Part shown: positions 1-5,127 of the stretch, piece after piece
Position numbering within the stretch: position 1 is the stretch's first letter
Layout: each line of letters opens with the position of its first letter
NCBI GenBank assembly: GCA_013693735.1
Contig: CP059255.1
Coordinates: 1,657,224 to 1,662,350, forward strand
Length of the DNA: 5,127 nucleotides
Source: Rhodoblastus sp.
GTDB taxonomy: Bacteria > Pseudomonadota > Alphaproteobacteria > Rhizobiales > Beijerinckiaceae
Direction of reading: 5' to 3'
Translations under genes and position numbers: made by a program
Notes under the pieces: model-generated
Database searches by the model: none
Seen by the model: the letters and a program-made list of their open reading frames with translations, nothing else
What the model was told of the DNA's origin: nothing

Positions 1-1
1 G

Positions 2-280
2 CTCGCCAGCGACCCGCGCATCCTGATCCTCGACGAGGCGACGTCCGCGCTCGACTACGAGAGCGAGCGCATCATTCAAGCCAACATGCGCGCGATCGTG
101 CGGGGGCGCACGGTGATCGTCATCGCCCATCGCCTCGCCGCGGTGAGGCCTTGCACGCGGATCATCGGCATGCATGAGGGGCGCATCGTCGAACAGGGTT
201 CGCACGCCGAATTGCTGGCGCGGCCGAACGGGCTTTACGCGCGGCTTTGGGCGCTGCAAAGCGAACAGGCGCAAGGGTGA
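2..280 (+). CDS. Type I secretion ABC transporter, HlyB-like, C-terminal fragment
   Basis: This is the last 92 residues of an ATP-binding domain; the gene begins upstream of the window. Visible motifs are Walker B with the D-loop ([12 protein letters not shown]), the switch/H-loop histidine (VIVIAHRL) and the usual ABC-exporter ending ([14 protein letters not shown], then a Tyr-Ala-Arg-Leu-Trp tail). The wording after the D-loop ([12 protein letters not shown]) and the tail ending in ALQSEQ resemble HlyB-type exporters of type I secretion systems more than lipid or drug exporters. In that family the protein is an inner-membrane half-transporter that hydrolyses ATP to drive an unfolded substrate through a channel completed by a HlyD-type fusion protein and a TolC-like outer-membrane protein. 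The next gene is a HlyD-family protein whose ATG lies 13 bases after this stop, so the two are almost certainly one operon. Walker A, the membrane segments and any peptidase domain are outside the window, and the exported substrate cannot be told from here. Confidence 0.95.
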   Translation, partial: LASDPRILILDEATSALDYESERIIQANMRAIVRGRTVIVIAHRLAAVRPCTRIIGMHEGRIVEQGSHAELLARPNGLYARLWALQSEQAQG

Positions 281-281
281 G

Positions 282-296
282 GGAGGGCGCTGCATG
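282..296 (+). promoter_or_regulatory. Strong ribosome binding site and ATG at the 5' end of the HlyD-family gene
   Basis: A GGAGG core (282-286, within GGGAGGG 281-287) sits 7 bases before an ATG at 294-296, just after the ABC transporter stop. The frame it opens reads MTVVDPSRAAAPQPLS, which looks like a genuine protein start. It is not the frame of the downstream HlyD-family protein, and if not shifted it ends at a stop just after 503. The site is the best evidence that the fusion protein originally started here. Confidence 0.7.
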
Positions 297-454
297 ACCG
301 TCGTAGACCCGTCCCGCGCCGCCGCGCCTCAGCCTCTCTCAGCCCGCGTCCGCCCGCCGGGCGGCGCGCCTCAAACGGCGCGCCTCCAACCGGCGTTCCC
401 CTGCAAAAGGCCGCGCCGGCGACTCCGCGCATCTCGGGCCGCGATCTGGAGTTC

Positions 455-1840
455 TTGCCGGCCGCGCTCGAAATTCTCGAAACGCCGCCCGCGCCGATGC
501 GGGTGACGGTGATGCTGACCATTTGCGCGTTTTTCGGGTTGGCGTTGATCTGGTCGTTTTTCGGCCAGCTCGACATTCACGCCAGCGCCTGGGGCAAGAT
601 CGAGGCGTCGGGCCGCTCGAAGGTGATCCAGCCGCTCGAACCGGGCAAGGTGACGACGATCGCGGCGCGCGACGGCGCGCAGGTGAAGGCCGGCGATCTG
701 CTGCTCGCGCTCGACGACGCCGAAGCGAAAGCCAACGCGTCCGCGGCGCAGGAGGCCTATGACGCGGCGCGCGCGGAAGCCGACCGCCGCCGCGCGTCGA
801 TCGCGATGGCGCACGCATTGGGGCGTGGCGAGGCGGCCGGCCGCGATCCGGACTTCGACGCGATGACGCCGGAGCGGCTGCGCCGCCGCGAGGCGGCCGT
901 TTACGCCGCCGATCGCGCCTATCTCGAAGACACGCTGGTCAATCTGTCGCGACAGGTCGAGCAGCGGGAGGCGACGCTGCAAAAGTTGCAGATGAGCATC
1001 GACGAGCAGACGCTCGCCATCGCCAACGCCAAGGACCGCGTCGGCGTGCGCGAGTCCTCGATCAAGCTGAACGTCGGCACCAAAATCAACCTGTTCGACG
1101 CGCGGGAGGCGTTGCAGCGCGCGCAGGCGCAAATCGCATCCGACCGCGGCCAGATGATCGAGACCCGCGCGGCCATCTCGGAGCTGGCGAGCCAGCGGGC
1201 GAAGGCGATTTCGCAGTTCGTCGCCGACAACGAGGCCAAGCTCGCCGAAGCCGAACGCAAGGCCGAAGGCTTTTCGCAGGAGGTCGCCAAGGCGGACGCC
1301 AAACTCGCGCGCACGCGCCTTGTCGCGCCCATCGACGGCGTCGTGCAGCAAATGGGCGTGACGACGATCGGGCAAGTGGTTTCGGCGGGACAACAGTTGA
1401 TGACGCTCGCGCCGCTGGACGCGGCGTTGCAAGTCGAGGTCTTCGTCTCCAATCTCGATATCGGTTTCGTGCGCGTCGGTCAGACGGCGGAAGTGAAAGT
1501 CGACGCCTTTCCCTTCACCCGCTTCGGCACGGCGCCGGCGAAAGTCACCCAGGTCGCGGCCGACGCCATCGACGAGCAGGAGGCCAAGCGCCGGCAGTCC
1601 AACGTCGCCGCCGCGCCGCAGGCCGCCGGCGGAGCGAGCGCGCAAGGCCAGCCGCAATCCTTCGTGTTTCCGGTTACGCTGACGCTCGACCGCCCGACCA
1701 TCGACGTCTACGGCCGCGCGGCGGCGCTGACGCCAGGCATGACGGTGACCGCCGAGATCAAGACCGACAAACGGCGCGTCATCGACTATCTGATTTCGCC
1801 GATCGCCAAAATCAGCGCCGAGGCGATGCGCGAGCGCTGA
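455..1840 (+). CDS. HlyD-family type I secretion periplasmic adaptor (membrane fusion protein)
   Basis: This protein would bridge the inner-membrane ABC exporter and the outer-membrane channel of a type I secretion system. Numbered from TTG 455 (461 residues), it has one membrane segment at about 17-37, a first lipoyl/barrel half-motif at about 58-90 (IQPLEPGKV, DGAQVKAGDLLLALD), a long alpha-helical coiled coil at about 90-285 rich in Ala, Glu, Gln and Arg, the second lipoyl half at about 286-322 (LVAPIDGVVQQM), then a beta-barrel region. An Ala/Gln-rich linker lies at about 374-403. The C terminus carries the family signature (LTPGMTVTAEIKT, then RRVIDYLISPI). The start is uncertain. In-frame sequence upstream of 455 reads TPRISGRDLEFLPAALEIL, typical of this family, yet that frame has no ATG, GTG or TTG back to the ABC stop at 280. 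The likely original start is ATG 294 in another frame, implying a one-base frameshift. Either the gene is intact with a sequence error, or it is truncated but still keeps its membrane anchor. Confidence 0.94.
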   Translation: MPAALEILETPPAPMRVTVMLTICAFFGLALIWSFFGQLDIHASAWGKIEASGRSKVIQPLEPGKVTTIAARDGAQVKAGDLLLALDDAEAKANASAAQEAYDAARAEADRRRASIAMAHALGRGEAAGRDPDFDAMTPERLRRREAAVYAADRAYLEDTLVNLSRQVEQREATLQKLQMSIDEQTLAIANAKDRVGVRESSIKLNVGTKINLFDAREALQRAQAQIASDRGQMIETRAAISELASQRAKAISQFVADNEAKLAEAERKAEGFSQEVAKADAKLARTRLVAPIDGVVQQMGVTTIGQVVSAGQQLMTLAPLDAALQVEVFVSNLDIGFVRVGQTAEVKVDAFPFTRFGTAPAKVTQVAADAIDEQEAKRRQSNVAAAPQAAGGASAQGQPQSFVFPVTLTLDRPTIDVYGRAAALTPGMTVTAEIKTDKRRVIDYLISPIAKISAEAMRER

Positions 1841-2426
1841 CGAAAGGCGCGGCGGCGTCGGCGCGGCGACGAATGAACGGACGGTCCGGACGGGCGGCCG
1901 AGCTGAATGCGCCTTCCTTCACGGCGCAGCCCCTCAAGGCGCGATTTTGGGGATGTCTGGCCGGCGGCGGCGATGTCGCCCGGCGGATCGCCTGGGCTCC
2001 GGCGCGGCGGGGTCGGGGGATGGCGGCGCGCCTGGTTCAAGGCGCCCGTCGCCGACTGGCGGTCGTTCCGCACGTCGCGAACGCCGTCCGGGGCTCTCAG
2101 CTCCTTCTCCACGTTGACCGACGCGCCGTCGGCTCGACGGCGGGCGACGCGACGGATGGCCGTCGAGCCGCGCATGTCGAGCGCCGCGCGCGCCTTGTTT
2201 CTCGTCGCGTCGCGAATTTCAGGCTCGATCTCATGTCGTCGTCGAACGCTTGCGCGCGTCCGCCCGGGCGGACAGTCTGTGCGGACCAGGCCGCCGCCGC
2301 CGCCGCTGAGGGCGTTGCGAGCGAGCCGAACGTCGCGGCGCGCCCAACATGTCGACGGCGTCGCCGACCAAGAACGTCTGCTTCGACCGAGCGCCCGAGG
2401 CGTCGTTCAACGTCGCGCACGGCGCT
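1841..2426. other. Convergent intergenic stretch with no recognisable gene
   Basis: These 586 bases lie between the 3' ends of the HlyD-family gene (+) and the sugar kinase (-). Several frames are open on both strands, but their products are Arg/Pro/Ala-rich and match no family I know, as expected from chance in GC-rich DNA. Two minus-strand pieces look more protein-like. One, at about 2215-2045, reads ARAALDMRGSTAIRR and then VNVEKELRAPDGVRDVRND, with mostly G/C third positions. The other, in a different frame at about 2410-2330, includes SKQTFLVGDAVDMLGAP. They could be scraps of a decayed gene, but this is a guess. Also visible are a perfect 16-bp palindrome (2258-2273), a GCC run (2290-2304), a 7-bp direct repeat around 1878-1893 and a 6-bp stem with 9-base loop at 1908-1928. 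No T-run follows the stem, so no clear intrinsic terminator is seen. Confidence 0.5.
2258..2273. repeat. Perfect 16-bp palindrome in the convergent intergenic region
   Basis: GTCCGCCCGGGCGGAC reads the same on both strands. It is non-coding as far as I can tell and lies between two gene 3' ends, so it could form a snap-back hairpin in transcripts from either side or be a protein-binding site. There is no adjacent T-run, so an intrinsic terminator is not supported. Confidence 0.6.
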
Positions 2427-3377
2427 TCAAAGCATGCGCGCGACCTCCTGCGCGCTTGGCGGGTCCGCGCCGGCGCGCGTGCAGGCGAGCGCGCCGGCGG
2501 CGTTGGCGTAGTCGAGCACGTCGCGCAGCGCCGCTTCGCTTAATGTCGCCAAGCCTGACTTCGATAACGCGCCGCGTTGCGTCAGGCGCGCCAGCAGCGC
2601 GGCGTGGGCGGCGTCGCCGGCGCCTACCGTATCGACGAGCGCGACGCGGCGGGCCGGAGCGTCGACGCGACGGCTGCGCGTGTAAGCGCTTGATCCGCGC
2701 GCGCCGCGCGTGACCACCACGAGGCTGGCGCCGCGCGCAAGCCAATCGGCGGCGACGCCGTCGATGGGCGCCTCGGGGCCATAGCCAAGAGCGATGTCCT
2801 CGTCGCTCGCCTTGACGATCGAGGCGCACGCCACGAAATCATGAAATCGCGCCCGCCACACATCGAGTTTCGGCGTGACGCCCGGGCGGAGATTGGCGTC
2901 GAGGCTGACGACGCGACGATCCGCCTCGCGCCGCGCAAGGGCGAGATAGGCCGCCCCGACGGGATCGACCGCCAGCGTGTATGAGCCGAAGGCGAGCGCC
3001 ACGACGGCGCAGGGCAGGGCGGAGGGTAGATGCGAGGCGTCAAGCGAGACGTCGGCGGCGCCGTCGCCGTAAAAATTGTAGGTTGGCGCGCCGCGCTCAT
3101 CGAGAGCCACGACCGACAGCGTCGTGCGCCTCGAAAGGCGCGGGGCGAAGTCGAGCGCGACGTTCTCGCGCGCCAGAAGCGCGGCGAGGCGCTCGCCGAA
3201 GCCGTCGTTCGAGAGGGCCCCGAAGAAGCCCGACGCGACGCCGAGACGGCGAAGGCCGATGGCGACGTTCATCGGCGATCCTCCTGGCGCGGCGCGCGCC
3301 GGCGCGGCCGCCCGAACGTCGGCGCCCGAAAGATCGACGAACAGATCGATCAAGGCCTCGCCGCAGACGAGAATCAT
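2427..3377 (-). CDS. PfkB-family carbohydrate kinase, fructokinase-like
   Basis: This is a cytoplasmic ribokinase-fold sugar kinase that would transfer phosphate from ATP to a sugar hydroxyl; fructose is the likeliest substrate but is not proven by sequence. From ATG 3377 it has 316 residues, normal for the family. It begins MILVCGEALIDLF, a typical fructokinase start. The substrate-binding Gly-Gly signature GGSPMNVAIGLRRLG is at 32-46, with GALSNDGFG at 53-61. The lid-region motif NFYGDGAAD (101-109) resembles that of fructokinases. SLDANLRPG is at 158-166, the KASDE motif at 189-193, VVTRG at 221-225, and the ATP-site signature DTVGAGD at 249-255, whose last Asp is the expected catalytic base. 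A GTG at 3407 would add ten residues but has no ribosome binding site, whereas ATG 3377 has GAGGG five bases upstream. Around the catalytic Asp the usual Thr-Phe after GAGD is replaced by Ala-Ala, and all core residues are kept. The gene is divergent from the peroxidase-related gene and stands alone on its strand here. Confidence 0.95.
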   Translation of the reverse strand: MILVCGEALIDLFVDLSGADVRAAAPARAAPGGSPMNVAIGLRRLGVASGFFGALSNDGFGERLAALLARENVALDFAPRLSRRTTLSVVALDERGAPTYNFYGDGAADVSLDASHLPSALPCAVVALAFGSYTLAVDPVGAAYLALARREADRRVVSLDANLRPGVTPKLDVWRARFHDFVACASIVKASDEDIALGYGPEAPIDGVAADWLARGASLVVVTRGARGSSAYTRSRRVDAPARRVALVDTVGAGDAAHAALLARLTQRGALSKSGLATLSEAALRDVLDYANAAGALACTRAGADPPSAQEVARML

Positions 3378-3382
3378 CGAAG

Positions 3383-3387
3383 CCCTC
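3383..3387 (-). promoter_or_regulatory. Ribosome binding site of the sugar kinase
   Basis: The minus strand reads GAGGG here, five bases before ATG 3377. This decides the start in favour of MILVCGEAL rather than the upstream GTG at 3407, which has no purine-rich site before it. Confidence 0.7.
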
Positions 3388-3516
3388 GCGCTTTCGTCGC
3401 GCGCCACGCGCCGACGCAGTTACGCCCGCCTCCCGAGGGCCGGCAAGGCCGGCTCGCCGATTGATCCGCGGAGGGCCGGACGCATAGTTTCCCTGAGGCC
3501 GCGAGCGGGCCCCAAC
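3388..3516. promoter_or_regulatory. Shared upstream region of the divergent kinase and peroxidase-related genes
   Basis: Both genes must be transcribed outward from this short non-coding gap. On the + strand a weak pair, TTGATC (3461-3466) and CATAGT (3483-3488) with 16 bases between, could be a sigma-70-type promoter for the peroxidase-related gene, but matches are poor. A GCCGGC-AAG-GCCGGC element (3439-3453) forms a 6-bp stem with a 3-base loop and might be an operator or only GC-rich chance. No convincing promoter is seen for the kinase. Confidence 0.35.
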
Positions 3517-3529
3517 GGAGGCGAAAAAC

Positions 3530-4129
3530 ATGGCGGCGGTCCCCGAAACCACGGCGTCGACGCCCGGCCCCGCGATCAGCCGTTTTCCGACGCCGCGGAT
3601 CGAGGACTTGCCGCAGGACGTGCGCGCCCGCATTCTGGCGGTGCAGGAAAAGTCCGGCTTCGTTCCGAACGTCTTTCTCACGCTCGCGCATCGCCCGGAA
3701 GAATTTCGCGCGTTCTTCGCTTATCACGACGCGTTGATGGATAAGCCCGGCGGGCTCACCAAGGCCGAACGCGAAATGATCGTGGTGGCGACGTCGAACG
3801 CCAACCAGTGCCAATATTGCGTCATCGCGCATGGAGCCATCCTTCGCATTCGCGCCAAGGACCCGCTGATCGCAGATCAGGTCGCGATCAACTATCGCAA
3901 GGCCGACATCACCGCGCGCCAGAAGGCGATGCTCGATTTCGCCTGCAAGGTTTCGACCTGCGCGCAGGAGATCGGCGAGGACGATTTCGAAACGTTGAAG
4001 GCGCATGGCTTCAGCGAGGCCGACGCCTGGGACATCGCGGCGATCGCGGCGTTTTTCGGCATGTCGAATCGGATCGCGAACGTCGCCAGCCTGCGCCCCA
4101 ACGCGGAATTTTACGCAATGGGGCGCTGA
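3530..4129 (+). CDS. AhpD-like peroxidase-related protein (carboxymuconolactone decarboxylase family)
   Basis: This is a 199-residue cytoplasmic protein of the AhpD-like fold, with no signal peptide or membrane segment. The key motif is at 82-101: Glu82, eleven residues, Cys94-Gln-Tyr-Cys97, three residues, His101 (NQCQYCVIAHGA). This matches the E-x11-C-x2-C-x3-H pattern of AhpD, where the two cysteines form a redox pair in peroxide or peroxynitrite reduction and Glu and His relay protons. The N-terminal half (SRFPTPRIEDLP, then VQEKSGFVPNVFLTLAHRP) and the C-terminal half (FGMSNRIANVASLRPN) fit the group usually named uncharacterised peroxidase-related enzymes, about 180-200 residues long. 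The real electron donor and substrate are unknown for this group. The ATG at 3530 is well supported by GGAGG at 3517-3521, eight bases upstream. It appears to be transcribed alone, divergent from the sugar kinase; nothing shows a shared function. Antioxidant defence is the most likely role, by family. Confidence 0.93.
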   Translation: MAAVPETTASTPGPAISRFPTPRIEDLPQDVRARILAVQEKSGFVPNVFLTLAHRPEEFRAFFAYHDALMDKPGGLTKAEREMIVVATSNANQCQYCVIAHGAILRIRAKDPLIADQVAINYRKADITARQKAMLDFACKVSTCAQEIGEDDFETLKAHGFSEADAWDIAAIAAFFGMSNRIANVASLRPNAEFYAMGR

Positions 4130-4208
4130 ACGCCGCGCCGCGGCTGGCGCATGGCGCCGTCGGCGCACGAAATAAATGTTATATAGGTTTATATGTATAC
4201 TAAGCGGC

Positions 4209-4294
4209 GGCTTTGCCGGCGCGATTTAACGATTTGAGATGTCTCTTTGAAACAACAGGATAAAATGACGTTCCGCGGAAATGGCGGCAAAGCC
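4209..4294. repeat. 10-bp inverted repeat, arms 4209-4218 and 4285-4294
   Basis: The left arm GGCTTTGCCG is the exact reverse complement of the right arm CGGCAAAGCC, with 66 bases between them. The left arm can also form its own small GGC-TTT-GCC hairpin. The arms could pair in a transcript leader or be two sites for one regulator; neither is proven. Confidence 0.5.
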
Positions 4295-4305
4295 CGGGCG
4301 CATTG

Positions 4306-4319
4306 GCCGACGCGTCGGC
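4306..4319. repeat. 14-bp perfect palindrome in the upstream region of the pilus-type gene
   Basis: GCCGACGCGTCGGC is identical on both strands. Its position, about 120 bases before the start of the next gene, would suit an operator for a dimeric regulator, but no regulator gene is in the window and GC-rich DNA gives such palindromes by chance more often. Confidence 0.4.
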
Positions 4320-4430
4320 GCACGCGCGGCTGTAAACACGGCTAAATGGGCTTTTGCGTTCATTTTTCGCCAAGTATGAAACGATAGCTTTTAACGAGGG
4401 CGTGGAGGCGTCGCGCCTTCCCCTGTCAGC

Positions 4431-4435
4431 AAGGA
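4431..4435 (+). promoter_or_regulatory. Ribosome binding site that decides the start of the pilus-type gene
   Basis: AAGGA here directly abuts the ATG at 4436 but is six bases before the ATG at 4442. Only the second spacing is normal for initiation, so ATG 4442 is preferred. Confidence 0.6.
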
Positions 4436-4441
4436 ATGACG

Positions 4442-5127
4442 ATGGTCGGGCGTCACGAGAATCGGTTCGTCCGCGTCGCGCGCTTTTTCGGACGCGACGC
4501 CAAAGGCGCGGTGGCGGTGATTTTCGCCTTGGCCTTGATACCCGTCATCGCCCTGGTCGGCGCGGCGATCGACTACGCCCGCGCCTCCAAAGCGAAGACC
4601 CAGCTTCAGGCGGCGCTCGACGCAGCGACTCTGGCCGCGGCGCTCAAGCTTGGCCCCACATTCACCTACGCCGACCGCCAGAGCGCGGCGGAAGGGGCGT
4701 TGAACGCCAATCTCTCGACCAGCGCTCTTGAAAGCGTCGTCGCCACTGTGCTCGACGTCGACACCGCGACCGGCCCCGGCGTCGCCATCGAGGCGACGGG
4801 CACGCTGCCGACGTCCGCGATACGCGTGGTCGGCGTCGACAGCCTCACCATCGGCGCCAGAGCCCAAGCGATCGCCGGCGCGGGCAAGCCGGTCGAGATC
4901 GCGCTGGTGCTCGACAACACCGGCTCGATGGTCAACGACATGCCGGCGCTCAAGGCGGCGGCCACGAATTTCGTCAACACGGTCTATTCCGCCCAGACGA
5001 CCAACCTGAAAATGTCGGTGGTGCCTTACGTCGCGGCGGTCAATGCGGGGCCCGACCTCAATCCCGCGGCGCTTGACGTCAACGGATGGTCGTCGATCCA
5101 TGCGCTCACCTTCAAGGGCGCCTGGCT
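4442..5127 (+). CDS. TadE/TadG-like pilus assembly protein with VWA domain, N-terminal part
   Basis: The gene runs off the window; 228 residues are visible. Residues 20-70 match the TadE/G-like N-terminal domain of Flp/Tad pilus systems: a short basic cytoplasmic head, a Gly-Ala-rich membrane helix at about 22-43 (AVAVIFALALIPVIALVG), then IDYARASKAKTQLQAALDA with the typical helix after the membrane. A periplasmic linker follows. A von Willebrand factor A domain starts near 150 (KPVEIALVLDNTGSM), with the metal-binding MIDAS triad as Asp158-x-Thr160-x-Ser162, a common DxTGS variant of DxSxS. The rest fits the domain too (LKAAATNFVNT, then SVVPYVAAVNAGP). In Tad loci such proteins are minor pilin-like or scaffold components, anchored in the inner membrane with the bulk in the periplasm. 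ATG 4442 is chosen over 4436 because of ribosome binding site spacing; a stop at 4385-4387 limits any extension. No other tad gene is visible, so it may be an isolated copy, and a separate surface role cannot be excluded. Confidence 0.93.
   Translation, partial: MVGRHENRFVRVARFFGRDAKGAVAVIFALALIPVIALVGAAIDYARASKAKTQLQAALDAATLAAALKLGPTFTYADRQSAAEGALNANLSTSALESVVATVLDVDTATGPGVAIEATGTLPTSAIRVVGVDSLTIGARAQAIAGAGKPVEIALVLDNTGSMVNDMPALKAAATNFVNTVYSAQTTNLKMSVVPYVAAVNAGPDLNPAALDVNGWSSIHALTFKGAW

Larger units (their letters stand above)
4130..4430. promoter_or_regulatory. Long leader/intergenic region upstream of the pilus-type gene
   Basis: This non-coding stretch separates two + strand genes and differs from its surroundings. 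At 4170-4203 there is an AT-rich island (only five G/C in 34 bases), containing a good -10-like hexamer TATACT at 4196-4201 but no clear -35 at the right distance. If used, it would give a leader of more than 200 bases. GGCTTTGCCG (4209-4218) and CGGCAAAGCC (4285-4294) are exact inverted copies. A 14-bp palindrome lies at 4306-4319. A second, moderately AT-rich part spans about 4350-4395, with a TTGCGT/TATGAA pair spaced 15 bases, a poor match. No small gene with a credible ribosome binding site is visible. The reading is that this is a regulatory region for the downstream gene; exact promoter positions are inferred. Confidence 0.45.

Noticed and set aside
371..1657. 428-residue open frame on the - strand opposite the HlyD-family gene
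   Set aside because: It is antisense to a protein with all HlyD-family domains; low-complexity Arg/Leu/Asp composition and no family features.
2290..2304. Five GCC repeats as a phase-variable microsatellite
   Set aside because: Short, outside any supported gene, and trinucleotide runs like this are common by chance at this GC content.
1873..2511. Possible + strand gene of 212 residues downstream of the HlyD-family gene
   Set aside because: Arg/Ala-rich, no recognisable motif, no convincing ribosome binding site, and its 3' end overlaps the kinase in antisense.
1907..2713. Possible + strand gene of 268 residues
   Set aside because: Its last third is antisense to conserved kinase sequence, and the composition is typical of a chance frame in GC-rich DNA.
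4154..4166. GCGCC-GTC-GGCGC hairpin after the peroxidase-related gene as an intrinsic terminator
   Set aside because: The stem is only five base pairs and is followed by an A-rich stretch rather than a T-run on the transcribed + strand.
3374..4168. 264-residue open frame on the - strand across the peroxidase-related gene
   Set aside because: Antisense to the AhpD-like protein, which has the complete E-C-C-H motif and a good ribosome binding site.
4354..4731. Small + strand frame starting at TTG 4354
   Set aside because: The first 29 codons are not impossible, but there is no ribosome binding site, and it then overlaps the VWA gene in a frame giving an Arg-rich product.
4391..5101. Long open frame on the - strand opposite the VWA gene
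   Set aside because: Arg/Asp-rich product with no motifs, exactly antisense to a clear TadE/G-VWA protein; a mirror of its GC-biased codons.

Overview
The window is GC-rich (about two thirds by eye) with strongly G/C-biased third codon positions. Together with the gene types present, this suggests an alphaproteobacterium, probably of the Rhizobiales/Hyphomicrobiales; the assignment is inferred from composition and protein style only. Five real genes are visible, two of them cut by the window edges.

Left part (1-1840, + strand): the end of a type I secretion ABC transporter (HlyB-like ATPase domain) is followed 13 bases later by the start region of a HlyD-family membrane fusion protein. Together they are the two inner-membrane parts of a type I secretion system; no outer-membrane TolC-like gene or RTX substrate lies in the window. 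The fusion-protein gene has an unusual 5' end. A strong ribosome binding site and ATG at 282-296 open one reading frame, but recognisable HlyD sequence continues upstream of the first start codon (TTG 455) of the main frame, so a one-base frameshift or sequence error between about 340 and 400 is likely.

Middle (1841-2426): about 590 bases lie between two convergent gene ends and hold no gene I can recognise. The stretch contains a perfect 16-bp palindrome, a short GCC repeat and fragments that look weakly protein-coding, and may be a decayed gene.

Right-middle (2427-4129): a PfkB-family sugar kinase of the fructokinase type on the - strand and an AhpD-like peroxidase-related protein on the + strand are divergently oriented around a 152-base shared upstream region.

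Right end (4130-5127): a 312-base non-coding region with an AT-rich island, a 10-bp inverted repeat and a 14-bp palindrome precedes a Tad/Flp-pilus-type protein (TadE/TadG-like N terminus plus von Willebrand factor A domain), which runs off the window.

I see no tRNA, rRNA, CRISPR array, insertion sequence or clearly new system. The most useful leads are the broken 5' end of the fusion-protein gene, the unexplained convergent intergenic stretch, and the structured leader upstream of the pilus-type gene.
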